Below, in pieces: positions 1 to 7,847 of a stretch of DNA of 64,000 nucleotides. The position numbers and the translations under genes are program-made. The notes under the pieces are model-generated. The model was not told the DNA's origin, did no database searches, and saw only the letters and a list, made by a program, of their open reading frames with translations. Where the stretch lies: contig NZ_CP107799.1 in NCBI RefSeq assembly GCF_041431135.1, positions 5,890,001 to 5,954,000 on the forward strand. Reading direction: 5' to 3'. This DNA is from Streptomyces sp. NBC_00554. GTDB taxonomy: Bacteria > Actinomycetota > Actinomycetes > Streptomycetales > Streptomycetaceae. Position 1 is the first letter of the stretch. Each line of letters begins with the position of its first letter.

Positions 1-2
1 AC

Positions 3-251
3 GGCACGAATCTCATCGCGTACGTCCAGCCGTCGTACGACGGCGGTGGCCAGGTCGTGTCGATCCCGACGACCGGGAGCAGCCACAAGACCACGAAGCT
101 GCTGCAGAACCCGGCGGGCACCGCGGACATCGAGAACGGCTTCTACTCGAAGACGGTCGACTACGTGGACGGGCGCTTCTACATCTCCACCACCCGGCTG
201 ACGGGCACGGGCGAGGAGAAGGAGAAGTTGATGCTGGCGTTCGGCGAGTGA
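3..251 (+). CDS. C-terminal end of a PQQ-like beta-propeller membrane protein (partial)
   Basis: The frame is open from the window edge to a TGA, so only the last 82 residues are visible. They align by eye with the C-terminus of the next gene: both have an N(L/V)(I/L)AY strand, a Q-V-(V/I)-S turn, a ...G(R)(F/L)(F/Y) strand and end shortly after a Gly-Phe-Gly-like sequence. This makes it a paralogue of that protein, with a predicted extracytoplasmic WD/PQQ-type propeller. The internal GTG at 57 is not a credible start because the homologous strands begin upstream of it. The gap to the next start is 73 bp, so the two paralogues are probably a tandem duplication and may be co-transcribed (inference). 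The substrate is unknown. Confidence 0.75.
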   Translation, partial: GTNLIAYVQPSYDGGGQVVSIPTTGSSHKTTKLLQNPAGTADIENGFYSKTVDYVDGRFYISTTRLTGTGEEKEKLMLAFGE

Positions 252-324
252 CCGGCCTCGGCCTCGCCTCTCAGGTCTCCCCGCCCACCTCCTCCATCGT
301 CCCCACTTCCGAGGTACACACGTC

Positions 325-2145
325 ATGACCCAGCCGCCGCCCCCGCCGCCCCCGAACCAGCCCCCGCAGGGAGGCTTCGGCGCGCCCCAGGACCCGCCCC
401 CGGGTGGTTTCGGCGCGCCGCAGGACCCGCCGCCGGGAGGCTTCGGCGCGCCTCAGAGCCCGCCCCCGGGTGGCTTCGGCTCCCCGACGCCCCCGCCGCC
501 CGCGCAGGGCCCGGGGTACGGCTACCCGCAGGCGGCCCCGCCCGCCTCGCCGCAGCCGTCGTACGGCTATCCGCAGACCCCGCCCCCGGCGGGCCAGCCG
601 GGGCCGGGCTACGGCTACCCGGGCCAGCAGCAGCCCCCGTACGGCTATCCGCAGCAGCAGCCTCCCTACGCGCAGCCGCCCCAAGGCGGAGGCGGCGGGC
701 GGAAGTTCAACAGCTCGATGGTCATCATCGTGGCGGCCGTGGTGGCCGTCGCGCTGATCGTCGGCGGCGGTGTCTGGTACGCGAACTCCTCCGGCACGGA
801 CGGCGGGGACGACAGCAAGAACAACTCCTCGGACACCACCGGCGGCACCGGCGGCAAGGACGACACGGGCGCCGACACCTCGGGCGGCACCGGCCTGGAG
901 AAGGCTCCGGCCGACCCGGCCGCCGAGGTCCTCTTCCAGGTGCCCGCGCCGGAGGTCAAGGACGACCAGATCGACAGCGTCGTGGGCTCCTGGCTCACCG
1001 ACTCGGTGTACGCCAAGAGCGGCGTCAACGAGATCGTGGGCTACGACCCGGACACCGGCAGCGAGAAGTGGACGCTCCCGCTGTCCGGCCAGACCTGCGC
1101 GGGCTCGCGGGAGGTCACCGAGGACGGGATCGCCGCCGTGGTCACCGAGGGCGCCAAGCGCAACAGCGAGGGCGATCACGAGGACTGCACGCAGGTCACC
1201 GCGTTCGACGTGAGTACCGGCAAGAAGCTCTGGACGAAGACCGCTGCGATCAGCGGCCGGAAGGCGGCGTTCGAGGAAGTCACCATCTCCGGCACCACCG
1301 TCGCGGTCGGCGGCGGCTACGACGGCGGAGCCGCCTTCGAGGTGAAGTCCGGCAAGGCGCTGTGGCAGCCGAAGGTCGACACGTGCGCGGACGTCGGCTA
1401 CGCGGGCGGGGAACAGCTGGTCGCGGTCCGCAAGTGCGGTGACTACGGCAGTGAGACGTACGAGGTTCAGCTGCTCGACCCGAAGTCGGGCAGCGTGAAG
1501 TGGACGTACAAGCTGCCCAGTGGCATCGACAACGCCAAGGTGATCTCCACCAAGCCCGTCGTGTTCGGTGTGGACTCCGCCGACATCACGGCCTCCGGTG
1601 CCTCGGACGTCTTCTCGCTGGACGACAACGGCAAGCTGCGGGTCAAGATCACGCTGGAGGACGGCAAGTACGACCACGACTGTGGTGTCGGAGAGGTGTA
1701 CGCCTGCAAGGCGATCGTGGTGGGCAACGACAAGCTCTACGTTCCGACCAGGCAGCACGACGGCACCGGCGAGTACGGCCTGACCAACGAGATCATCTCG
1801 TTCTCGCTGGCCACCGGTAAGACCACCGGCGACAAGATCGACGCGGGCGACGGCAACGAGATCTTCCCGATGCGCATGGACGGCGGGAACGTCCTCGCGT
1901 ACAAGGACGGTTCGAGCGACGTCGGCCCCCAGGTCATCTCCGTGGACGGCAAGTCGCTGAAGCAGACGACGCTTCTGGAGACCCCGGCAGATGACAGCGT
2001 GCTGAGCGCCATCAGCGGCATGGTCCCCAAGAGCTCCGAGCTGCTGTACACCAGCGGCCGCCTCTTCATGGGCAAGGACCTGATCAGCAAGCCGTACTCG
2101 GCGGACGAGAAGGAGTACACGGCGCTCGGATTCGGCACCGACTAG
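325..2145 (+). CDS. Pro-rich, single-pass membrane protein with PQQ-like beta-propeller
   Basis: The 606-aa product has three parts. Residues 1-125 are a Pro/Gly/Tyr-rich cytoplasmic tail holding about four copies of an 11-residue PPPGGFGAPQD unit (33-bp DNA repeats) followed by YGYPQ repeats. Residues 130-151 are one transmembrane helix (VIIVAAVVAVALIVGGGVW). After a Gly/Asp/Thr-rich linker, residues 200-606 are an extracellular propeller with strand patterns such as DVSTGKKLW and DPKSGSVKWTY, as in BamB/PQQ-repeat proteins. Such proteins are common in Streptomyces next to Ser/Thr kinases or as orphan surface sensors; the role is unknown. The ATG at 325 directly precedes the Pro-rich tail and no better start is seen. 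The upstream partial gene is a paralogue. Confidence 0.85.
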   Translation: MTQPPPPPPPNQPPQGGFGAPQDPPPGGFGAPQDPPPGGFGAPQSPPPGGFGSPTPPPPAQGPGYGYPQAAPPASPQPSYGYPQTPPPAGQPGPGYGYPGQQQPPYGYPQQQPPYAQPPQGGGGGRKFNSSMVIIVAAVVAVALIVGGGVWYANSSGTDGGDDSKNNSSDTTGGTGGKDDTGADTSGGTGLEKAPADPAAEVLFQVPAPEVKDDQIDSVVGSWLTDSVYAKSGVNEIVGYDPDTGSEKWTLPLSGQTCAGSREVTEDGIAAVVTEGAKRNSEGDHEDCTQVTAFDVSTGKKLWTKTAAISGRKAAFEEVTISGTTVAVGGGYDGGAAFEVKSGKALWQPKVDTCADVGYAGGEQLVAVRKCGDYGSETYEVQLLDPKSGSVKWTYKLPSGIDNAKVISTKPVVFGVDSADITASGASDVFSLDDNGKLRVKITLEDGKYDHDCGVGEVYACKAIVVGNDKLYVPTRQHDGTGEYGLTNEIISFSLATGKTTGDKIDAGDGNEIFPMRMDGGNVLAYKDGSSDVGPQVISVDGKSLKQTTLLETPADDSVLSAISGMVPKSSELLYTSGRLFMGKDLISKPYSADEKEYTALGFGTD

Positions 2146-2325
2146 CGTAGGTCTAACCTCTCATCACTCCCGAATGCGAGGAATTTCGGTAATCCGGGGC
2201 ACTTCTCTCCTGTAGGGGAAGCGCAACGTCGAACAAGCGTGTAGCTTCCGGGTGATGGAGAGCCGGGGGGCTCCTAATCCACGGGGAACCAGTGGGGATG
2301 CTTGGGGGAACTGGGGGGTTGCTCG

Positions 2326-3039
2326 ATGGGAGTGCGGCTCATGGTGGTCGACGACCACCGACTGCTCGCCGAGGCCTTGGCCTCGGCGTTGAAGTTGCGC
2401 GGGCACCGGGTGCTGGCCGCGGCCGCGCCCGCCGCGGGGGCGGCGGAGCTGGTGATCACACGGGCACCCGAGGTGTGCCTGATCGGTACGGCGACGCCCG
2501 CCGAGCCGGGGATCTTCGACCCGGTGGTGAAGATCAAGAAGGAGCGCCCGCAGGTGGCGGTCCTGGTGCTGGGCCCGGTCCCGAACCCGCGCGGCATCGC
2601 TGCCGCGTTCGCGGCCGGCGCCTCCGGATACGTACGCCACGACGAGCGCATAGAGGGCGTCGAGCGCGCGATCATGAAGGCGAGAGCGGGGGAGGCGGCC
2701 GTCGCCCCGCAGTTGCTCCAGGGCGCCTTCAGCGAACTGCTCAACCCGGCGGCACAGCCCGACGACGAGGGGCAGCGGCTGCTCCAGATGCTGACGCCGA
2801 GGGAGGTCGAGGTCCTGGTGCGGGTCGCGGACGGTGAGGATACGCGGCTCATCGCGGCCGGCATGGGGATCGCGCCGTCCACGGCACGGACCCATGTCCA
2901 GCGGGTGCTGATGAAGCTGGGGGTGGGGTCACGGCTGGAGGCGGCGGCGCTGGCGGCCCGTACGGGGCTGCTGGACCGGGCGGGGCCGGTGACGGTGTCG
3001 TCCCTCGACCTCCCGCAGGATCCGCGGCATACGCCGTAG
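2326..3039 (+). CDS. LuxR-type response regulator with atypical receiver
   Basis: The 237-aa product has a receiver-like N-terminus (residues 1-120, starting VRLMVVDDHRLLAEAL) and a LuxR/NarL helix-turn-helix near residues 160-220 (LTPREVEVLVRVADGED...STARTHVQRVLMKLGV). The acidic pair DD of the receiver is present, but the usual phospho-acceptor Asp after beta-3 is missing: the strand reads PEVCLIGTATPAEPG, with Gly where the Asp normally sits. The protein probably works without phosphorylation, as known for several atypical Streptomyces regulators. The start at 2326 follows a G-rich stretch and leaves a normal receiver N-terminus; an in-frame TTG at 2302 is less likely. No kinase gene adjoins. 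A related regulator with a normal Asp lies at 15179. Confidence 0.85.
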   Translation: MGVRLMVVDDHRLLAEALASALKLRGHRVLAAAAPAAGAAELVITRAPEVCLIGTATPAEPGIFDPVVKIKKERPQVAVLVLGPVPNPRGIAAAFAAGASGYVRHDERIEGVERAIMKARAGEAAVAPQLLQGAFSELLNPAAQPDDEGQRLLQMLTPREVEVLVRVADGEDTRLIAAGMGIAPSTARTHVQRVLMKLGVGSRLEAAALAARTGLLDRAGPVTVSSLDLPQDPRHTP

Positions 3040-3076
3040 CCGCGCGGTAGGGGTAGCGGTAGCCACGCCGGGGCGT

Positions 3077-3097
3077 GGCCGGACGATACGTCCGGCC
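3077..3097. terminator. Short perfect hairpin between convergent genes
   Basis: Nine bases (GGCCGGACG) pair perfectly with CGTCCGGCC across a three-base ATA loop. It sits 38 bp after the response regulator stop and 34 bp before the stop of the convergent FkbM gene. It could act as a bidirectional terminator; there is no U-tract, as is usual in Streptomyces. Confidence 0.55.
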
Positions 3098-3130
3098 CTC
3101 CCCGGCACTCGTGGTGGGCGGCCCGGGGTC

Positions 3131-3973
3131 CTACTCGACGGGCGTGAAGAGCAGGTTCCGCGTGCCCTTCGGCCGGGGCTCGGTCGACGGGACGAGTGAC
3201 CCGTCGGCTTCGGCGATCCAGTTGCACTCGTAGCCGAGCGGGCCGAACTCCTCGAGGAGCGGGTCCAGCGGCGCGTTGACCAGCGCCTCCAGGATCACGT
3301 TCGGCCGGTCGCGCTTCAGCACCTGCCGAGCGCCCTTCAGGACCGACATCTCGTGTCCCTCGACGTCGATCTTGATGAGGTCCAGCTTGGTGTCGGCGAA
3401 CAGTTCGTCGAGGGTCAGCAGCTGGATGCGCTTCAGTTCGGCGCCGTCGGGGACCTGCTCCAGGGACGAGCCCGTCGACAGGAGGTTCGCCGAGAAGCGG
3501 ACGCTGATGTCGGCCCACCCGGCCTCGCTGGATATACCCGCCTGGTAGCGCTTCACGTTCTGCGCGCCGTTCGCCCGCACGTTCACCGCGAGGCGGGCGT
3601 GGACCTGGTCCACCGGCTCGAACGAGTGCACCTTCGCGGCGGGGTTGGCGAGCGCGGCGATCATCGAGAAGTACCCGACGTGCGCACCGACGTCGGCGAT
3701 CGTCGCGCTCTGCTCGGCCAGCCGTGCCCAGGTGCCGAGGGTGCCGGGCTCGTACCCGAAATGCCCGTTCCACAACGTTTCGAGGGCCACCGCGTCGTCG
3801 TTCACGCAGAACATGACGAACGGCGGACAGTACGGGGAGTCGATCTCGACGAAGCCCCGGAACGGGTGCTTCTTGCGGTGGGTACGGATGATCTCGCCCG
3901 CAGCGACCGGCCGGACGGTGGTGGAGTGGGCCAACGTACGGGCGTTGGCTTCTTCGAGCTCGGAGAGGCGCAT
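3131..3973 (-). CDS. FkbM family SAM-dependent methyltransferase
   Basis: The 280-aa protein carries the class I methyltransferase glycine motif IADVGAHVGYFS (about residues 93-104), an acidic SAM-binding strand VHSFEPVDQVHARL, and the family signature DLIKIDVEGHEMSVLKGA near residue 205. These define FkbM-type O-methyltransferases, known from FK506-type macrolides and sugar/glycan methylation. It stands alone, convergent to the regulator on its left, with no biosynthetic cluster around it, so the substrate (a cell-surface sugar or a metabolite) cannot be told. The N-terminal 90 residues are family-typical and the ATG at 3973 is the only start that keeps them. Confidence 0.85.
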   Translation of the reverse strand: MRLSELEEANARTLAHSTTVRPVAAGEIIRTHRKKHPFRGFVEIDSPYCPPFVMFCVNDDAVALETLWNGHFGYEPGTLGTWARLAEQSATIADVGAHVGYFSMIAALANPAAKVHSFEPVDQVHARLAVNVRANGAQNVKRYQAGISSEAGWADISVRFSANLLSTGSSLEQVPDGAELKRIQLLTLDELFADTKLDLIKIDVEGHEMSVLKGARQVLKRDRPNVILEALVNAPLDPLLEEFGPLGYECNWIAEADGSLVPSTEPRPKGTRNLLFTPVE

Positions 3974-4235
3974 TACGCGATCGTAGGGCTGTGGCCATGG
4001 CCTGTCGCCTGCTTCAGGAATCCCAGGAGATGAACGTAAACGGTCGCCGTGGTGACGGGTTCACCAACGGTTCGCGGCTCACGCGGCCCTTGTCGGCGGA
4101 CCGCCTGATTCCGCTCGCTGGGCCTTCGCGATCGCTGTCGGAGTGCCCCTCGGCATGATGTCCCCGACGCACAGGATGACCTCCGCCTGGGGTCGGCCGT
4201 CCCCGCTGCCGGACACCGTCCGTATGCTGCCGCCC

Positions 4236-4733
4236 ATGAGCATGAACGGGGAGTACCTACGTGTCACGCCTGCGGAGTTGGATCGGGCCCTGAAAGATCC
4301 CGAATGGGCGTTGGAACTCGCCGAGGGGGTTCAGGACGCACAGGAGGAGAGCGAGCCCCCACCGATCGACGCGCGGCACTTCACCACGCACCAGACATGG
4401 CACCTGCTCGGTTTCCTTCTGCGGCGCTCGGCCTTCCCTGTCGACATCGTCCAAGGCGAGGAACCCCTCGGCACCGATGACTGGGGTTACGGACCTCCGC
4501 AATACCTGACGCCGGACCGGGTACGGCTGGCCGCTGACACCATGCACCGCACCACGTATGACCAGCTCATCCAGGATATCGATCCCTCCGAGCTCATCAA
4601 GGCCGAGATCTACCCCCAAATCTGGGACTCGCCCGCCTCCTTGGAGTGGGCCCGCGACCTGTTCACTCCCCTGACGGAGTTCTTCCGGGGTGCCGCATCC
4701 ACCGGTCACGCGATGCTGATCTGGATCGATTGA
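4236..4733 (+). CDS. YfbM-like (DUF1877) protein
   Basis: The 165-aa product begins MSMNGEYLRVTPAELDRAL, the typical opening of the YfbM/DUF1877 family, and has the family core HQTWHLLGFLL, the YGPPQYLTPDRV strand and a C-terminal FFRGAASTGHAMLIWID. Function is unknown; family members occur near toxin-immunity and phage-defence genes. Two in-frame ATGs (4236, 4242) are both possible. A longer reading from 4143 adds residues not found in the family pattern. It lies in an accessory patch beside a transposase relic. Confidence 0.75.
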   Translation: MSMNGEYLRVTPAELDRALKDPEWALELAEGVQDAQEESEPPPIDARHFTTHQTWHLLGFLLRRSAFPVDIVQGEEPLGTDDWGYGPPQYLTPDRVRLAADTMHRTTYDQLIQDIDPSELIKAEIYPQIWDSPASLEWARDLFTPLTEFFRGAASTGHAMLIWID

Positions 4734-4756
4734 TCCATCTTGGGACGGCCCGGACG

Positions 4757-4864
4757 TCAAACGCCGCATGCCCGTGGCCCGGCTGTCGTGTCGGCGGCGA
4801 AGAACAGTCGCAGCCGCAGGTGTTTGGGTTCCCAGCGGCGGGTCTTGCCGGTCAAGGCGAGCAT
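4757..4864 (-). pseudogene. Relic of an IS1380-like transposase C-terminus
   Basis: The minus strand reads MLALTGKTRRWEPKHLRLRL followed by FFAA and then a divergent tail to a TGA. The stretch LALTGK-RRWEPK-LRLRLF resembles the C-terminal segment of IS1380-family transposases as I recall them from actinomycetes. Only about 35 codons remain, the downstream residues (normally a GR-x-x-R-GGRR-like run) are lost, and no terminal inverted repeats or upstream catalytic core are visible. It is a decayed remnant marking past insertion between the YfbM-like gene and the small membrane protein. Assignment is by motif recognition only. Confidence 0.5.
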
Positions 4865-4872
4865 GCCCGAAT

Positions 4873-5052
4873 CTAGGCTTCGCCGTCTTCATCGGCGTAG
4901 TCGCCGTCCGCGTCGCCCTTGGGGCTCAGAAGAGCCCATACGACCAAGGCGAGTACTACGGCGCCGAAGATCGCCGTCGTGAGGTTGTCCTGGATGATGC
5001 CGATGATCAACAACGCGGCACCAAATGCCAGTATCAGGACCAGAGCACACAC
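4873..5052 (-). CDS. Small two-helix membrane protein (59 aa)
   Basis: A GTG start at 5052 has a strong ribosome binding site (GGAGG, five bases upstream) and opens a 59-codon frame ending at a TAG. The product reads MCALVLILAFGAALLIIGII (helix 1), then QDNLTTA, then IFGAVVLALVVWALL (helix 2), then an acidic Asp/Glu-rich cytoplasmic tail KGDADGDYADEDGEA. Hydropathy, ribosome site and charged tail together support a real gene. Function is unknown. It is 54 bp downstream of the hypothetical gene at 5106-5501 on the same strand and could be its operon partner. Confidence 0.7.
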   Translation of the reverse strand: MCALVLILAFGAALLIIGIIQDNLTTAIFGAVVLALVVWALLSPKGDADGDYADEDGEA

Positions 5053-5105
5053 GCTGACCTCCGGAAATGGCGTCGGTCCCGGCTGTGCAGGGTTGAAGCT
5101 CCAGG

Positions 5106-5501
5106 CTAGCCTCCGTCCGCGCCGTACGGCGGTGATGGCTGGTTCCAGACGGTGTCGAAGCGGCTGATGATCCGGCGGAGTTCACGGGCGCTTCGGGGGG
5201 CCATGGCCTGCATCGCGGTGTCGAGGAGAGCGCGGGCTTCGAAAGGGCTGCCCCAGCAGTCCCAGTCCGAGTTGCCCCACTCGTGGTCGTGCCACAGCTG
5301 GCCCTGGGGGCGGTGGACGTAGTCCTTCCACAGGCGCACGGCTTTGCCGATGTCTCCCGACTGCAGGTAATTGCGGGTGCGCTCGAGATGGGAGATCTCG
5401 AACATCGCACGGGAGGACAAGCCGTCGATGACCGGCTTCGCGTCAGGTGTCGTACGGCGGGGGATGCCGGCCCGGATGTGCCCTGGCCGTCTACGCGGCA
5501 T
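5106..5501 (-). CDS. Hypothetical protein (131 aa)
   Basis: I do not recognise this family. The product has an Arg-rich N-terminus (MPRRRPGHIRAGIPRR) and then an alpha-helical region containing MFEISHLERTRNYLQSGDIG, a Trp-rich segment WHDHEWGNSDWDCW near residue 70 and a C-terminal helix RSARELRRIISRFDTVW. There is no signal peptide or membrane segment. A shorter start at the internal Met (MFEISHLER) is possible and would remove the basic extension. It is divergent from the glutaredoxin-like gene. Confidence 0.55.
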   Translation of the reverse strand: MPRRRPGHIRAGIPRRTTPDAKPVIDGLSSRAMFEISHLERTRNYLQSGDIGKAVRLWKDYVHRPQGQLWHDHEWGNSDWDCWGSPFEARALLDTAMQAMAPRSARELRRIISRFDTVWNQPSPPYGADGG

Positions 5502-5641
5502 GGACCTTTCGGTTCGTAGTCATGCCGCACATGGTGCCACGATCTCGAACGGCTTCTCGAATGAGTTTGCCCGGCCGGGGATTCGCCGGACTTGGAGCCT
5601 GGTTCGAGGAGCATTTCGGCTCACCGATAGCCTGCGCCATC

Positions 5642-6079
5642 ATGATGCGTGCCTGGATCCTGCCCATGCTGCTTGTGCTCTGCGGCTCAGCCGTTGCGAC
5701 TGCGCAGGTCCTCCGGGGGAACCTCGGTGCGGCCGCAGTGCTCCTGCTGGTGTTTGTACCGCTCGCAGGCGTGAACTCGCCTCTGATCTTCCCGAGGTCG
5801 ATCGGTGCGCTGGAGGCGCAACGCCGCAGCGCGGTCGACGGCCGGCCGGTCGTCTTCTGGCGGTCGGGCTGTAAGTACTGTCTGCGACTGCGTATCCGGT
5901 TGGGCCGTAGCGCCCGCCAGTTGCATTGGGTCGACATCTGGCGCGACCCGGCTGGAGCGGCAGCGGTCAGGGCGGTCAACGGTGGCAATGAGACCGTACC
6001 GACGGTCTTCGTGGCGGGCCGGCCACACGTCAACCCCGATCCTGACTGGGTGCGCGAACAGCTCGTCCCTCCCGCGTGA
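5642..6079 (+). CDS. Membrane-anchored glutaredoxin/mycoredoxin-like protein
   Basis: From the ATG at 5642 the product is 145 aa. Two hydrophobic helices (about residues 3-22 and 28-48, WILPMLLVLCGSAVATAQVL and AAAVLLLVFVPLAGV) precede a thioredoxin fold with strand VVFWRSGCKYCLRLRIRL, where the CxxC (CKYC) is the redox centre, and a cis-Pro strand ETVPTVFVAGRPHVNPD. This is the actinobacterial membrane-tethered glutaredoxin type, thought to reduce mycothiol mixed disulfides (family knowledge). The start is uncertain: upstream ATGs at 5561 and 5645 share the frame and none has a clear ribosome site. The longer reading would overlap the divergent neighbour. Confidence 0.75.
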   Translation: MMRAWILPMLLVLCGSAVATAQVLRGNLGAAAVLLLVFVPLAGVNSPLIFPRSIGALEAQRRSAVDGRPVVFWRSGCKYCLRLRIRLGRSARQLHWVDIWRDPAGAAAVRAVNGGNETVPTVFVAGRPHVNPDPDWVREQLVPPA

Positions 6080-6103
6080 TCCCGGTGGGAAACGAGGGCG
6101 AGT

Positions 6104-6310
6104 TCACTTCATGGGCGTGGCATGGGTGCCGGACTTTATGTGGTGGAGGAGGTGGGCCAGGGGGACGGGGGTGGTGGTGAGGTGGGTGGTGGGGGTGTCG
6201 CTTTCGCGGAGGTGGACGAACTGGGCGGCTGTGGTGGCCAGTTCCACGCAGGTGTTGCCGTCGCCGCCGTCGGAGAAGGTGGACTTCTGCCAGCGCACGC
6301 CCTGGGTCAT
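6104..6310 (-). CDS. DUF397 domain protein
   Basis: The 68-aa product begins with the DUF397 signature VRWQKSTFSDGGDGNTCVELA and the strand AAQFVHLRESDTP. The C-terminal 30 residues are more divergent than usual (TTTPVPLAHLLHHIKSG). DUF397 proteins are small partners of XRE-DUF5753 regulators in Streptomyces (WhiJ-like loci). Its start lies 10 bp after the stop of the XRE gene on the same strand, so both are one operon. Confidence 0.85.
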   Translation of the reverse strand: MTQGVRWQKSTFSDGGDGNTCVELATTAAQFVHLRESDTPTTHLTTTPVPLAHLLHHIKSGTHATPMK

Positions 6311-6319
6311 GGAAGCGCC

Positions 6320-7171
6320 TCACAGTTCCTTCGACAGACGGTGGATGAAGTCCCGCGACGCCGTGGGGTCCAGCGCCGCATTCTCCACCCTACGGAACAG
6401 CGTTCGAAGTTGCTTCAGTTGGGGTTCGGCATCGATGAACGCGGTGCCCGTCGGGGCATCGCGCAGTCCAGTGTCCAGCGGGGATACCGGACCGCCGGTG
6501 TACATCATCGAGGCTCCGGCGCCCGCGAAGCCGTCCTGGTCGGTGGGGATGACGCGCACGGTGGCGTGACCGCACTCGATCTGGTTCAGGATTTCCTGGA
6601 GTTGAGCGCGGGCGGTGGGGCGATCGGATACCCGGATGCGCAGGGCGAACTCGTGGACGAGCGTCTCGTACGGGGTGGGGCTGTCGCGTTCGATGACAGC
6701 TCGTCGTCTCAGCCGGTGTTGCACGCGAGGCTCCAATTCGCTTTCGGGGAGCCCCGGAACCATGTACGAGTACACGGCCCGGGCGTAGTCCGGGGTTTGC
6801 AGAAGTCCAGGTACGTGAGTGATGACCACCTCCCGCAGGGAAGTTGCGTGGTGCTCCAACTCGGCGACATCCAGGAACACCGGCGGGAGGACCCCTCGGT
6901 ACTCCTCCCACCAGCCCCGAGTGCGGTCGGTCGCCATTGCCGTCAGGGCTTCGACCAGCGTCTCGTCCGTGCACGCGTAATGGGCGGCGAGACGGCGCAC
7001 GCGTTCAGCACTCACGCCCGCCGTGCCGAACTCAATCTGACTCACCTGTGCCGAGTCCGTACCGAGCAGTGCGGCGGCTTCAAGTCCCTTGAGTCCCGCA
7101 GCCTCACGCAGTTTCCGCAGCTCAGCGCCCAGGCGCTGCTGACGTGCGGTCGGCTGTTGCCTGCGCGCCAT
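6320..7171 (-). CDS. XRE-type regulator with DUF5753 (WhiJ-like)
   Basis: The 283-aa product has an N-terminal Cro/C1 helix-turn-helix (residues 12-70, LRKLREAAGLKGLEAAALLG then DSAQVSQIEFG) and a C-terminal DUF5753 sensor domain from about 100 (LLQTPDYARAVYS, HEFALRIRVSDRPTARAQL, VRVIPTDQDG, FRRVENAALDP). The ATG at 7171 has a GAGG site six bases upstream; a longer reading to 7327 has no support. WhiJ-like proteins control development and are paired with a DUF397 protein and a HATPase anti-sigma-like protein; all three are here. Confidence 0.88.
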   Translation of the reverse strand: MARRQQPTARQQRLGAELRKLREAAGLKGLEAAALLGTDSAQVSQIEFGTAGVSAERVRRLAAHYACTDETLVEALTAMATDRTRGWWEEYRGVLPPVFLDVAELEHHATSLREVVITHVPGLLQTPDYARAVYSYMVPGLPESELEPRVQHRLRRRAVIERDSPTPYETLVHEFALRIRVSDRPTARAQLQEILNQIECGHATVRVIPTDQDGFAGAGASMMYTGGPVSPLDTGLRDAPTGTAFIDAEPQLKQLRTLFRRVENAALDPTASRDFIHRLSKEL

Positions 7172-7406
7172 GACTTCCTCCTTGCCCCAACTGCCGTGAG
7201 GCAGTGACTCGTTCGAGGGGCAGATTACGGCAGCGGCTTGCGCGGTCCCAAATTGTGGCTCTACCGTCAGTGACGCGACGCACACACTGCGGAACCCCGG
7301 GACCCCGGAAGCGCACCACCCCGCCATGCCACGGCGGCGGTGAAACTGCCACCGCCCGCTACCCGTAGCGCCCCCTAACCCCCCTCACCCCAACCGGAGT
7401 TCACCC

Positions 7407-7814
7407 ATGCCCAAAACAGAGACCGAACCCTGGGAGTACGTACTCCACATCCCCCACGACCCCCGTGCCGTCCCCGTCTGCCGCCGCACCGTCCGCCTGA
7501 TCCTCACCCTGCACGGCCTGATCCGCCTCGTGGACGTCGCCGAGCTGCTGGCGGCGGAGCTGGTCTCCAATGCCGTACGCCATACGAAGGGCCCCGCGGC
7601 CCTACGCCTGCAGTACCGAAACGGAGTGCTCCGCATCGGTGCGTGGGACGCGAGCCCCGAACCACCCCCGTACGAGCTGACGGTGACCCCCGACGAGGAA
7701 GCGGGCCGCGGCCTCGCCCTCGTCCGGGCCTGTGCCGACGACTGGGGCTGGCATCCGCTGCGGCAGGGTGGCGACACGGGCAAGTACGTGTGGTGTGACC
7801 TCGGTGCGGCGTAG
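7407..7814 (+). CDS. HATPase_c anti-sigma-like ATP-binding protein (AbaA-like)
   Basis: The 135-aa product is a single GHKL ATPase domain: N-box ELLAAELVSNAVRHT (about residue 50), G1-type strand LRIGAWDASPEPP, and G2 box GRGLALVRACADDWGW. This matches the SpoIIAB/RsbW-like single-domain proteins abundant in Streptomyces. It is divergent from the XRE-DUF397 pair, and together they form the classical trio linked to developmental control. The partner sigma factor, if any, is not in the window. Confidence 0.85.
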   Translation: MPKTETEPWEYVLHIPHDPRAVPVCRRTVRLILTLHGLIRLVDVAELLAAELVSNAVRHTKGPAALRLQYRNGVLRIGAWDASPEPPPYELTVTPDEEAGRGLALVRACADDWGWHPLRQGGDTGKYVWCDLGAA

Positions 7815-7847
7815 TTCGTTGATCACGTCAGATGGAAAGGAGGTCCG

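Noticed and set aside
271..1758. 495-aa open frame antisense to the Pro-rich propeller gene
   Set aside because: Arg-Leu-rich, no domains; the plus strand has clear PQQ-type strands and a membrane helix.
4079..4267. 62-aa minus-strand frame next to the YfbM-like gene
   Set aside because: It overlaps the YfbM-like start region antisense and shows no domain or ribosome site.
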